Assembly (NCBI GenBank): GCA_041635755.1
Contig: JBFKUL010000162.1
Span: 1-6,660 of the forward strand
DNA: 6,660 nt
Source: JBFKUL01 sp041635755
Lineage (GTDB): Bacteria; Pseudomonadota; Gammaproteobacteria; Burkholderiales; SG8-39
Direction: 5' to 3'
The translations under genes were made by a program, and so were the position numbers. The notes below the pieces were generated by a model, which had not been told where the DNA came from, did no database searches, and was given only the letters and a program-made list of their open reading frames with translations. This document shows, piece after piece, positions 1 to 6,500 of the stretch. The stretch's first letter is position 1, and the number at the start of each line of letters is the position of its first letter.

Positions 1-49
1 AACGTGTCCATTCAAATGGCGAGCGTCGGGGAGCAAAGCCAGTCGACAC

Positions 50-1060
50 TTAACCGTATCGGAAATATCGCTTAAACCAATCCGCGAAGCGCGCCAGACC
101 CTGCTCGAGCGGTGTAGCCGGTGAAAAGCCGACGGCGTTGGCGAGGAGGTTCGAATCGGCAAAGGTGCTTCTTACGTCGCCCGGCTGCATGGGCCGTAGC
201 TCCCTGATTGCCTTCTTGCCGAGTGCGCGCTCGAGCGCCGAGATGTAATCGAGCAGGCCGACGGGCTGGTGATTGCCGATGTTGTAAACGCGCCAAGGCG
301 CCCAACTGGTAGCGGCGTTCGGCCTCGCCGCATCAAACGAGGGATCGGGGGTCGCGGGCCGGTCGAGCACCTGCAGCGTGCCTTGGACAATATCGTCGAT
401 GTAGGTAAAGTCGCGCTCCATGTCGCCCTGGTTGAAAACTTGGATCGGCTTACCCTCCACGATCGCGCGGGCGAACAAGATCGGCGACATGTCGGGGCGG
501 CCCCACGGCCCATAGACGGTGAAGTAGCGAAGGCCGGTGGTCGGGATGGCAAAAAGATGGCTGTACGTGTGCGCCATCAGCTCGTTCGACTTTTTTGTCG
601 CCGCATACAGACTCAGCGGATGATCGACGTTATCCGCCTCCGACCACGGAAGCTTGGTATTGCCCCCATAGACGCTTGAGCTGGAAGCGTAGACCAGGTG
701 TTTCGGCGGATGCCGCCGGCAAGCTTCCAGCAAGTTCGTAAAGCCGACAAGATTCGCCTGAATGTAGGAGCCAGGGTTCTCGAGACCATAACGAACTCCA
801 GGTTGTGCCGCGAGGTGCAGGACAAAGGAAGGCTTTGCGCGTGCAAACAATCTATCGAGCGCTCCAGTTTCGGCAAGATCGGTCTTTTCGAAGCTGAAAC
901 CTTTGGTGCCTTCAAGCTGCTTGAGCCGATCGCGCTTGAGTTCGACCGAGTAGTACGTCGAAAGGTTGTCGATCCCCAGCACGGTCTCGCCCTTCTCAAG
1001 CAGGCGCTTGGCGCAGTGCATGCCGATGAATCCTGCGCAACCGGTCACGAGAACCGTCAC
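50..1060 (-). CDS. NAD-dependent sugar-nucleotide epimerase, UDP-glucuronate 4-epimerase type
   Basis: This 336-residue protein is a complete extended short-chain dehydrogenase/reductase. Visible motifs are the N-terminal nucleotide-binding glycines G7-x-x-G10-x-x-G13, the LHLAAQPGVRYGLENP stretch (81-96), a serine cluster at 126-129, the catalytic Y152-x3-K156 (YAATK), LRYFTVYGPWGRPDM (177-191) and GDMERDFTYIDDI (212-224). The IDNLSTYY and GDMxRDFTYIDDI signatures and the length match the CapI/UDP-glucuronate 4-epimerase branch, which makes UDP-galacturonate in the cytoplasm for LPS core, capsule or other surface glycans. A related specificity (UDP-glucose/galactose, other uronic acids) cannot be excluded. 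The start is GTG at 1060. It shares GTGA with the stop of the upstream glycosyltransferase gene, so translation is probably coupled, and an AAGGG ribosome site lies 6 bases upstream. The TAA stop is at 50-52. No key residue is missing. The family is secure and the exact substrate is inferred. Confidence 0.9.
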   Translation of the reverse strand: MTVLVTGCAGFIGMHCAKRLLEKGETVLGIDNLSTYYSVELKRDRLKQLEGTKGFSFEKTDLAETGALDRLFARAKPSFVLHLAAQPGVRYGLENPGSYIQANLVGFTNLLEACRRHPPKHLVYASSSSVYGGNTKLPWSEADNVDHPLSLYAATKKSNELMAHTYSHLFAIPTTGLRYFTVYGPWGRPDMSPILFARAIVEGKPIQVFNQGDMERDFTYIDDIVQGTLQVLDRPATPDPSFDAARPNAATSWAPWRVYNIGNHQPVGLLDYISALERALGKKAIRELRPMQPGDVRSTFADSNLLANAVGFSPATPLEQGLARFADWFKRYFRYG

Positions 1061-1830
1061 TTGCCGCCCTTCACTTTGCGTAGCTCGATCAGCTTGGCGT
1101 ACTTGAGGTAGCTGTTGATGCAGCCAATCGAGATGTGCACCAGACCGGGCAGGCCGTCCAGAAAGCCGAGCCGCAGCACATAGAACTTGATGAATCGCAC
1201 CGCCGGGGAAAACAGCAGCTGGAGAACGCCCCCCGATTGCTCGCGCTCGAAGAGCTGCTGCGCAGCGAGACTCGTGTGGCGGTTCTGCCGGTCGAGATAA
1301 TTCGCGAGGCCGTCGGCCGAGTCGTGTAGCAGGTCGCCATCTAGCTTTCCGGGCGTTACCGCGAAGAGCACTTTTTCGTGCACCGGGTCATCGCTCCAGC
1401 GCGCCGAATTGCGATTGAATAGCCGCAGGCTCCAGTCGGGATAGCCCTCGCCGTGCGCGAGCCAGCGGCCCAGAAACCGGTTGCGTCGCGCCATGCGGTA
1501 TACCGGTGAAACGGGGTCTCCCAGCGCGCGTTGAATGCTCGCCGCAAGCTGGGGTGTGACGCGCTCGTCGGCGTCCACACACAGGACCCAGTCGTGCTTC
1601 GCCTGGTCGACCGCGTACTGGCGCTGGCCGCCGTAGCCTATCCAGTCTTTCTCGATCACTCTCGCGCCAAGACGCGCGGCGATCGCGCGGGTTTCGTCCT
1701 TGCTGCCGGAGTCGACCACCAGGATCTCGTCAGCGAAAGCGACGCTCGCGAGGCACTCCTCGAGCTGCGCCGCCGCGTCGCGCGTGATCAGGACTGCGGA
1801 GAGGCGAGCTCGATTTGATGGCGATGGCAA
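1057..1830 (-). CDS. Family 2 glycosyltransferase, LPS core (WaaE/KdtX-like)
   Basis: This 257-residue GT-A enzyme probably transfers a hexose from a nucleotide sugar to the inner core of LPS on the cytoplasmic face of the inner membrane. Visible features are the opening LSAVLITRD (10-18), DEILVVDSGSKDET (34-47), the metal-binding DAD at 86-88 within VLCVDADERVTP, the acceptor-side stretch PDWSLRLFNR (131-140) and DDPVHEKV (147-154). The C-terminal third (about 204-245) is rich in hydrophobic and aromatic residues and may sit on the membrane. These features match the WaaE/KdtX-type beta-1,4-glucosyltransferase group, but donor and acceptor are not readable from sequence. The start is TTG at 1830: the frame is closed by TAG at 1843-1845 just upstream, and no ATG, GTG or TTG codon follows before the conserved N-terminal strand. 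It is first in an at least two-gene operon with the epimerase (GTGA overlap) and is divergent from waaC. Confidence 0.88.
   Translation of the reverse strand: MPSPSNRARLSAVLITRDAAAQLEECLASVAFADEILVVDSGSKDETRAIAARLGARVIEKDWIGYGGQRQYAVDQAKHDWVLCVDADERVTPQLAASIQRALGDPVSPVYRMARRNRFLGRWLAHGEGYPDWSLRLFNRNSARWSDDPVHEKVLFAVTPGKLDGDLLHDSADGLANYLDRQNRHTSLAAQQLFEREQSGGVLQLLFSPAVRFIKFYVLRLGFLDGLPGLVHISIGCINSYLKYAKLIELRKVKGGK
1067..1071 (-). promoter_or_regulatory. Ribosome binding site of the epimerase gene
   Basis: On the minus strand AAGGG lies 6 bases before the GTG start at 1060, inside the last codons of the glycosyltransferase gene. It is one of only two good Shine-Dalgarno matches seen in the window and supports the GTG as the real start. 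Confidence 0.6.
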
Positions 1831-1843
1831 GCGGGAATCCGGC

Positions 1844-1849
1844 TAGAAT
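1844..1849 (+). promoter_or_regulatory. Putative -10 box for waaC-waaA
   Basis: TAGAAT matches the sigma-70 consensus TATAAT at 5 of 6 bases and would place the transcript start near 1856, about 50 bases before the waaC GTG. No convincing -35 element is seen at the expected distance (about 1821-1826, GCGATG), so the assignment rests on the -10 box, its location and its mirror copy. If correct, waaC reading frames starting at 1815 or 1848 are ruled out because they would begin before the transcript. Confidence 0.4.
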
Positions 1850-1869
1850 GGGCCAACAAAAACCGCGCT

Positions 1870-1875
1870 ATTCTA
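1870..1875 (-). promoter_or_regulatory. Putative -10 box for the glycosyltransferase-epimerase operon
   Basis: The minus strand reads TAGAAT here (5 of 6 bases of the sigma-70 consensus), about 40 bases ahead of the TTG start at 1830. It is the mirror copy of the plus-strand box at 1844-1849. The expected -35 position is weak. The two inferred transcript starts (about 1863 leftwards and 1856 rightwards) overlap by a few bases, so polymerases at the two sites would compete. Confidence 0.38.
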
Positions 1876-1907
1876 GCCCACGCCACCGCGGCGTCCCCCT
1901 CCCAAGC

Positions 1908-2858
1908 GTGCCGCGCATCCTATTCGTCAAGACGTCCTCGCTCGGCGACGTCGTGCACCACTGCCCTGCGGTGAGCGACGCCGCGCGCCGACTGCCGGAC
2001 GCACAGATCGATTGGGTGGTCGAGGAGGGCTTCGCCGGTGTGGCGGCGCTTCATCCAGCCGTACGTCGGGTGATTCCGGTCGCGGTGCGGCGCTGGCGCG
2101 GCTCGCTTTGGCATCCCGCCGTGTGGTCCGAGCTTGCCACGTTCCGGCGCGCGCTCCGCGGCGAGCGCTATGATGCTGTGATCGATACGCAGGGATTGAT
2201 CAAAAGTGCGGTGCTTTGCAGATTTGCGCATGGAAAACGTTACGGCTACGACGCGCGAAGCGCGCGCGAGCCTCTGGCCGCGCGCATCTATGAGGAATGC
2301 TACGGCGTGCCGCGTGCGCTGCACGCGGTGGAACGCAACCGCGCGCTGTCGGCCGCCGCGCTCGGCTACGTGATCGACGATCTGTGCGACTACGGCCTGC
2401 GTTCGGAAGGCGCGCCGCCGATTGAGAGTGATGATCCCTACGTTGTCCTTATCACGATGACGAGCCGTGACGACAAGCTTTGGCCGGAGGCGGGCTGGAT
2501 TGAGCTCGGTCGCGCGCTCGGTTTGCGCGGGTTGCGCTGCATCCTGCCTTGGGGAAGCGAGCCGGAGCGTTTGCGTTGCGAGCGCCTGGGCGCCGCCATC
2601 AACGAGGCAGTGGTGCCACGCCGCATGACGCTCAGCGAGCTCGCGCGGTTGTTTCGCGGCGCGCGCGTCGTTGTAGGTACCGACACCGGCTTGACGCACC
2701 TTGCGGCTGCGCTCGGGGTGCCGACTGCGGGCCTGTACTGCGGCTCCGACCCGGCGCTGACCGGGTTGTACGGGGGGGCGGAAATCCGCAACCTCGGCAA
2801 TGTCGGCGCATCGCCCACGCCCGCAGCGGTGGTCGCCGCGCTTGAGGGCTTCTGGTGA
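1908..2858 (+). CDS. waaC: LPS heptosyltransferase I
   Basis: This family 9 glycosyltransferase adds the first L-glycero-D-manno-heptose to Kdo2-lipid A at the cytoplasmic face of the inner membrane, using ADP-heptose. Counting from the GTG at 1908 it has 316 residues, a normal length. Visible features are ILFVKTSSLGDVVH (4-17), whose D14 is the presumed counterpart of the catalytic Asp of E. coli WaaC, IDWVVEEGFAGVAALHPAV (34-52), the RRW at 61-63, IDTQGLIKSA (92-101), SRDDKLWPE (186-194) with the donor-phosphate Lys, and GTDTGLTHLAAALGVPTAGLY (257-277), the ADP-heptose site. The frame stays open upstream to 1815, but the extra residues are unlike the family and cover the promoter region, so the GTG placed directly before PRILFVKTS is preferred. 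No good ribosome site precedes it. Its end overlaps the waaA start, indicating a coupled waaC-waaA unit. Confidence 0.93.
   Translation: MPRILFVKTSSLGDVVHHCPAVSDAARRLPDAQIDWVVEEGFAGVAALHPAVRRVIPVAVRRWRGSLWHPAVWSELATFRRALRGERYDAVIDTQGLIKSAVLCRFAHGKRYGYDARSAREPLAARIYEECYGVPRALHAVERNRALSAAALGYVIDDLCDYGLRSEGAPPIESDDPYVVLITMTSRDDKLWPEAGWIELGRALGLRGLRCILPWGSEPERLRCERLGAAINEAVVPRRMTLSELARLFRGARVVVGTDTGLTHLAAALGVPTAGLYCGSDPALTGLYGGAEIRNLGNVGASPTPAAVVAALEGFW
2844..2848 (+). promoter_or_regulatory. Ribosome binding site of waaA
   Basis: GAGGG inside the final codons of waaC lies 9 bases before the ATG at 2858 and 6 bases before an in-frame GTG at 2855. Both spacings work, so this site supports the junction but does not decide between the two starts. 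Confidence 0.55.
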
Positions 2859-4108
2859 TGGGGCGCGGGTTCTACACGCTGCTGCTGCGCATCTCGCTGC
2901 CACTCATCTTGATGCGGCTATGGTGGCGCGGACGGCGCGAACCGGGCTACCGCGAGCATGTCGCGGAACGTTTCGGGCGCTACGCCGCGCAGCCCAGGGC
3001 AAACCTCATCTGGCTGCACGCCGTTTCGGTCGGCGAGGCGAGAGCATCAGCGCCGCTCGTGCGCGGACTGCAACGCGAGCTTCGGAACTTCGAGCTGCTT
3101 CTTACCTGCACTACCGCGACGGGCCGCGCGACGCTCGAGCAGGTGTTCGGCCAGACGGTCCACATTGCGTACCTGCCCTACGATTTTCCGGAGGCGGCGC
3201 GGCGTTTTCTCGAGCATTTCAAGCCGCGCCTGGGCATCGTGATGGAGACCGAGGTGTGGCCCAACCTGCTCGCGGCCTGCCAGGAAATGGGCGTGCCGGT
3301 GATGCTCGCGAACGCGCGCCTATCGCGCAAATCGGCGCGCGGCTATCGTCGCTTTGCAAAGCTCACGCGACCCGCCTTCGCCGCGTTCTCGGCGATCTGC
3401 GCGCAAAGCGCCAGAGCGGCGCGCCGCCTGCGCTGGCTGGGTGCGCGGCACACGCTGGTCACTGGGAACCTGAAGTTCGACGTCGAACCGGATGCCGCGA
3501 AGGTTTCGGAAGGTTACGCGTTCAAGGCCTCCCTGCGCGGTCGCAAGGTGCTGCTGCTTGCCAGCACGCGCGATGGCGAGGAGGCTAGGCTGCTCGACGC
3601 GTTGCGCATGGAGGACGATGGCACGCTTGTGATCCTCGTTCCCCGGCATCCGCAGCGCTTCGACGAAGTGGCGGCGCTCATCGAGATCGGTGGCTTCAGC
3701 GTCGCCCGCAGAAGCCTCGGCCAGGCGCCGCACTCGAAGCGTCGTGTGTACCTGGGCGACACGATGGGGGAGATGTCGTTCTACTACACGCTCGCTGACG
3801 TCGCGGTGATCGGTGGCAGTTTCTTGCCGCTCGGGGGACAGAATCTTATCGAGGCGTGCGCTGCGGGTGTTCCCGTGGTGTTCGGGCCGAGCATGTTCAA
3901 TTTTGCCGAGGCGGCGCAGTTGGCACTGCAGTCCGGCGCGGCGGTGCAGGTGTCCGATGCGCGCGAAGCGATCAGCGTGGCCCGCGCGCTGATCGCCGAT
4001 CAGACGCGTTGCACGCAAATGGGTCTGGCGGGTGCGCGGCTGTGTGCGGCGCACCGGGGCGCCACCGAGCGCCATCTCGAGACCTGCGGCCGGCTGCTGA
4101 ACCTCTAG
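2858..4108 (+). CDS. waaA: Kdo transferase (3-deoxy-D-manno-octulosonic acid transferase)
   Basis: WaaA (KdtA, family 30 glycosyltransferase) moves one or two Kdo units from CMP-Kdo onto the lipid A precursor in the inner membrane. The 416-residue length fits the family. An N-terminal hydrophobic segment (about 5-22, followed by WWRGRREPGYREHVAERFG) is the membrane anchor. HAVSVGE (54-60) carries the presumed catalytic Glu60. Further family stretches are METEVWPN (129-136), NARLSRKSARGY (152-163), VTGNLKFDVEP (201-211), ASTRDGEEARLL (235-246), LVPRHPQRF (260-268), GDTMGEM (300-306) and the CMP-Kdo-side IGGSFLPLGGQNLIEACAAGVPVVFGP (318-344), with FNF following. The ATG start at 2858 shares its A with the waaC TGA stop. 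An in-frame GTG one codon earlier (2855) is equally possible. Whether it adds one or two Kdo residues cannot be told from sequence. It converges on tolC with 22 bases between stops. Confidence 0.95.
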   Translation: MGRGFYTLLLRISLPLILMRLWWRGRREPGYREHVAERFGRYAAQPRANLIWLHAVSVGEARASAPLVRGLQRELRNFELLLTCTTATGRATLEQVFGQTVHIAYLPYDFPEAARRFLEHFKPRLGIVMETEVWPNLLAACQEMGVPVMLANARLSRKSARGYRRFAKLTRPAFAAFSAICAQSARAARRLRWLGARHTLVTGNLKFDVEPDAAKVSEGYAFKASLRGRKVLLLASTRDGEEARLLDALRMEDDGTLVILVPRHPQRFDEVAALIEIGGFSVARRSLGQAPHSKRRVYLGDTMGEMSFYYTLADVAVIGGSFLPLGGQNLIEACAAGVPVVFGPSMFNFAEAAQLALQSGAAVQVSDAREAISVARALIADQTRCTQMGLAGARLCAAHRGATERHLETCGRLLNL

Positions 4109-4130
4109 AAAGGATCTCGCGCCGCGGCCG
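4109..4130. other. Gap between convergent waaA and tolC, no terminator seen
   Basis: The 22 bases between the waaA and tolC stop codons hold no GC hairpin followed by a T run on either strand. A short GGCC-GTCAG-GGCC pairing at 4126-4138 has no T tract and reaches into tolC. Transcripts from both sides probably run past each other or end by another route such as Rho. Confidence 0.5.
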
Positions 4131-5459
4131 TCAGGGCCCGAGCGCGCGGTTGACTTCGTCGAGGTCCGTTTCCCGCAGCGAGCCGGCGGCCGCTTTCAGT
4201 CTGAGGTGGTTGGTGATGGTGTTGTAGCGCGCGAGCGCCAGATCGCGCCGCGTCGAGAACAGCTGCTGCTGCGCGTTCAGCACATCGATGTTGATGCGCA
4301 CGCCGACCTCGTAGCCAAGGCGGTTGGAATCGAGCGCGCTCTGCGAGGACACCAGCGCCTGCTCGAGCGCCCCGACCTGCGCAATGCCGTTGATCACCGC
4401 AAGATAGTTCTGGCGCGTGCTGAGCACCGACGCCCGGCGCGCGTTCTCGAGGTCCTGCTTGGCCTTCTCGAAATTCGCTGCTGCCTCGCGCTCGCGCGAC
4501 GAGAGCGCCCCTCCTTGATAGAGCGGTACCGCGAACTGCAGGCCGATGGTAGTGGTCGTGACGTCGCTGCCGATCGAGGACAGGGTAGAGGCGCTTTGCG
4601 AGGACTGGCCATGCGTCGCCACGGCATCCAGGGTGACGTGGTGTGCTGCCTTGGCGCGCTTCGCTTCGAGCGCAGCGATCTCACGTGCAGCCTCTTGCGC
4701 CTGCACTGCGAAGCTCTGCTTTTCAGCCAGGTCGGCCCAGTTCTGCATCTCCTTGGGGTCCGGGCCGGAGAGCTTGACGTCCGGGCGCAACGTCTTGAGC
4801 GTCGCATACTCCTTTCCGGTGATCTGCTCCAGCGCGCGCTTCTTGGTGTCGAGATCGTTTTGCGCTGCGATTTCCTGCGCCTGGATCAGGTCGAAGCGCG
4901 CCTGCGCTTCGTGCGTATCGGTGATGGTGGCGGTGCCAACCTCGAAGTTGCGTTTAGCTTGTGCGAGCTGCTCGGAGGTGGCGGCCTTTTGCGCCTTGAC
5001 CAGCGCAAGAGTGTCCTGGGCCGCGAGAATGTCGAAGTAGGCCTGCGCCACTCTTACGATCAGATCCTGGCTGGCCTGGCCGAAGGCGGCCTCGGCCTGG
5101 CGAACCTGGAAGTCGGCCTGGTCCCGCTGCAGGAGGTTCTGCGCCCGGTAGATCGGCTGCGTCAGCGTGAGCGTGTAGCCGGCATTGCTGGGTTTGCGCA
5201 CGAAGTCGGGTGAGACTGCGGGGTTGTCCGACTCGGAATCGATGCGTGATTTTGTCGCGTTCGCCGTCAGGTTGAGCGTCGGACGCAGCAGCGCGCGGCC
5301 CTGCGGCAGTTTCTCTTGCCCTGCAAGCAGCGCGAAGCGCGCCGCCGCGAATTGGGCGTCATAACCCTGCGCGTCGCGGAAAACCTGCAGCAGGTCTGCG
5401 GCGGCCGCAGCCGGTGCAGATACGCTCAGGACAATGGCAATCCAGAATCGACGGGTCAT
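4131..5459 (-). CDS. tolC: TolC family outer-membrane channel protein
   Basis: This 442-residue precursor forms a trimeric outer-membrane and periplasmic tunnel used by tripartite efflux pumps or type I secretion. A signal peptide (MTRRFWIAIVLSVSAPAAAAA, cut near residue 20-21, then DLLQVFRDAQ) precedes a long helical body with the two internal repeats typical of the family. Repeat one has TLTQPIYR (98-105), AYFDILAAQDTLALVKAQ (140-157) and FEVGTATITDTHEAQARFD (172-190). Repeat two has FAVPLYQGGALSSREREA (309-326), NYLAVINGI (351-359) and LGYEVGVRINIDVLNAQQQLF (381-401). The ATG at 5459 is chosen because it starts the signal peptide. The frame stays open to 5522, but that extension overlaps the rhodanese gene and hides the signal. 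The start lies 10 bases after the rhodanese stop with no clear ribosome site. No inner-membrane pump or adaptor gene is in the window, so its partner is unknown. Confidence 0.93.
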   Translation of the reverse strand: MTRRFWIAIVLSVSAPAAAAADLLQVFRDAQGYDAQFAAARFALLAGQEKLPQGRALLRPTLNLTANATKSRIDSESDNPAVSPDFVRKPSNAGYTLTLTQPIYRAQNLLQRDQADFQVRQAEAAFGQASQDLIVRVAQAYFDILAAQDTLALVKAQKAATSEQLAQAKRNFEVGTATITDTHEAQARFDLIQAQEIAAQNDLDTKKRALEQITGKEYATLKTLRPDVKLSGPDPKEMQNWADLAEKQSFAVQAQEAAREIAALEAKRAKAAHHVTLDAVATHGQSSQSASTLSSIGSDVTTTTIGLQFAVPLYQGGALSSREREAAANFEKAKQDLENARRASVLSTRQNYLAVINGIAQVGALEQALVSSQSALDSNRLGYEVGVRINIDVLNAQQQLFSTRRDLALARYNTITNHLRLKAAAGSLRETDLDEVNRALGP

Positions 5460-5469
5460 GGTGTTGGGC

Positions 5470-5793
5470 TCAATAAAGCGGCATTGCAGGATCCACGCTT
5501 CGCGCCCAGGCGTCGACGCCACCGGCGAGGTTGTGCACGCGCTCGAAGCCCTGGCGCTCGAGGAACTGCGCCGCGTGCATGCTGCGCGCGCCGTGGTGAC
5601 AGATCACCACGGTCTCCGCACCGGGGTTGAGCTCGGCAAAGCGCCCCGGCAGCTCGCGCAGCGGCACCAGGCGCGAATCTGCAATGCTGCAGGTCTGGAA
5701 TTCCCAGGGTTCGCGCACGTCGACCAGTTGCGGCCGCGCCCGGGCGGCATCGGCGATCCAGGCGGCGAGCTCTGCCGGCGTAAGATTCTTCAT
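5470..5793 (-). CDS. Single-domain rhodanese-like sulfurtransferase
   Basis: This 107-residue protein is one rhodanese domain of GlpE/PspE size without a signal peptide, so it is probably cytoplasmic. The DVREPWEF motif (25-32), the active-site loop C65-H-H-G-A-R70 followed by SMHAAQFL, and the C-terminal NLAGGVDAWARSVDPAMP (88-105) are all intact. The catalytic Cys65 and the closing Arg70 predict a working persulfide carrier that takes sulfane sulfur from thiosulfate or a protein persulfide; the physiological donor and acceptor are not known. The ATG at 5793 lies 7 bases after the stop of the pcm-like gene, and the stop is 10 bases before the tolC start, so the three genes are probably cotranscribed. 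No strong ribosome site is seen, suggesting re-initiation by ribosomes from the upstream gene. Confidence 0.88.
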   Translation of the reverse strand: MKNLTPAELAAWIADAARARPQLVDVREPWEFQTCSIADSRLVPLRELPGRFAELNPGAETVVICHHGARSMHAAQFLERQGFERVHNLAGGVDAWARSVDPAMPLY

Positions 5794-5800
5794 TCGGGGC

Positions 5801-6466
5801 TTAAAAGCGGAAGCGCGCCGGCTGCTCGCAATTCAGGAGCGGCGCGACTACCGTTTCAAAAAGCTCCGCCGTACGATACGCCCCGGGCGCGGTGCAGGTG
5901 GCGATTCTGGCGGTCATCACCGGAGCGTCTCCAACGATGGCGAACAGCCTTCCTTCGGGCGCCAGTTGATCGAGGAACGCCTTCGGCAGAATCGGCGCGG
6001 AGCCCGTCAGCACGATGACGTCATACGGTGCGTGCGCCGCCCAGCCGCGCGCCGCGTCGCCCTCTTCAAGGGTCAGGTTGTCAGCGCCGTGGCGCGCCAG
6101 GTTCTCGCGCCCGAAACGGGCGAGGGCAGGCTTGATCTCGACCGAATTCACGTGCGCGGCGCGGTGAGCGAGAAGCGCGGTCAGATAGCCGCTGCCGGTG
6201 CCCACTTCGAGCACGCGGTCGGTTTTTCGTACGCCGAGCTCCTGAAGCACCCGCGCTTCCATCTTGGGTGGCCACATGCGCTCGCCCGCCTGCGCGCTTC
6301 CTTCGAGCGGCAGCTCCATGTCACTGAAGGCAAGCGCGCGCAGCGCCGGCGGCACGAATTCCTCGCGCGGCACGACGTAGAGCAGGTCCAGCACATCCTG
6401 GTCAAGCACCTCCCAGGGTCGGATTTGCTGCTCGACCATGTTGAAGCGTGCCTGTTCGAAATTCAT
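5801..6466 (-). CDS. pcm: Protein-L-isoaspartate O-methyltransferase family protein (divergent Pcm)
   Basis: This 221-residue SAM-dependent methyltransferase is of the family annotated as Pcm, which repairs isoaspartate in damaged proteins. Visible features are the helical start MNFEQARFNMVEQQIRPWEVLD (1-22), VPREEFVP (32-39), SAM motif I VLEVGTGSGYLTALLA (85-100), the acidic ribose-binding NSVEIKP (107-113), LEEGDAARGW (133-142) and YDVIVLTGSAP (148-158). The stretch after LPL (53-70), which in true Pcm carries the GQTIS-x-P substrate loop, instead reads EGSAQAGERMWPPKMEAR, so the methyl acceptor is doubtful even though the SAM fold is clear. The ATG at 6466 is preferred over the open frame up to 6595, because the upstream residues are unlike the family and cover the intergenic promoters. 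It is the first gene of the apparent pcm-rhodanese-tolC operon. Confidence 0.85.
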   Translation of the reverse strand: MNFEQARFNMVEQQIRPWEVLDQDVLDLLYVVPREEFVPPALRALAFSDMELPLEGSAQAGERMWPPKMEARVLQELGVRKTDRVLEVGTGSGYLTALLAHRAAHVNSVEIKPALARFGRENLARHGADNLTLEEGDAARGWAAHAPYDVIVLTGSAPILPKAFLDQLAPEGRLFAIVGDAPVMTARIATCTAPGAYRTAELFETVVAPLLNCEQPARFRF

Positions 6467-6500
6467 GGGGGTCGGCGGACTGTTTCGGGCGGGGAAAGCT

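Larger units (their letters stand above)
1841..1878. repeat. Inverted repeat spanning the divergent promoter region
   Basis: GGCTAGAAT at 1841-1849 is repeated as its exact reverse complement ATTCTAGCC at 1870-1878, with 20 bases between the arms. The arms contain the CTAG tetranucleotide, which is scarce elsewhere in the window. Each arm carries a TAGAAT box on opposite strands, so the symmetry may simply be two back-to-back promoters. A dimeric regulator site is the alternative. Confidence 0.6.

Noticed and set aside
1815..1907. N-terminal extension of waaC from ATG at 1815 or 1848
   Set aside because: The extra 20-31 residues do not resemble heptosyltransferases, which start right at the ILFVKTSSLGD strand, and the bases contain the likely divergent promoters.
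1920..2903. Long open frame (327 codons) antisense to waaC
   Set aside because: Its translation is Arg/Ala/His-rich with no recognisable motif, while the plus strand has a full set of heptosyltransferase motifs. Long antisense frames are expected in GC-rich coding DNA.
2800..3588. Plus-strand frame (262 codons) overlapping the waaC end and waaA
   Set aside because: It is an Arg/Ala-rich shifted reading of waaA. The waaA frame carries all catalytic and binding motifs across the same bases, with no frameshift needed.
4126..4138. GGCC-GTCAG-GGCC pairing as a terminator for waaA or tolC
   Set aside because: The stem is only four pairs, extends into the tolC coding end and has no T run on either side.
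4206..5213. Long plus-strand open frame (335 codons) antisense to tolC
   Set aside because: It is low-complexity Leu/Arg/Val-rich sequence without domain features and is covered entirely by a clear TolC protein with signal peptide and both internal repeats.
5460..5522. 21-residue extension of TolC upstream of the ATG at 5459
   Set aside because: It overlaps the rhodanese gene and would place a polar segment before an otherwise standard signal peptide.
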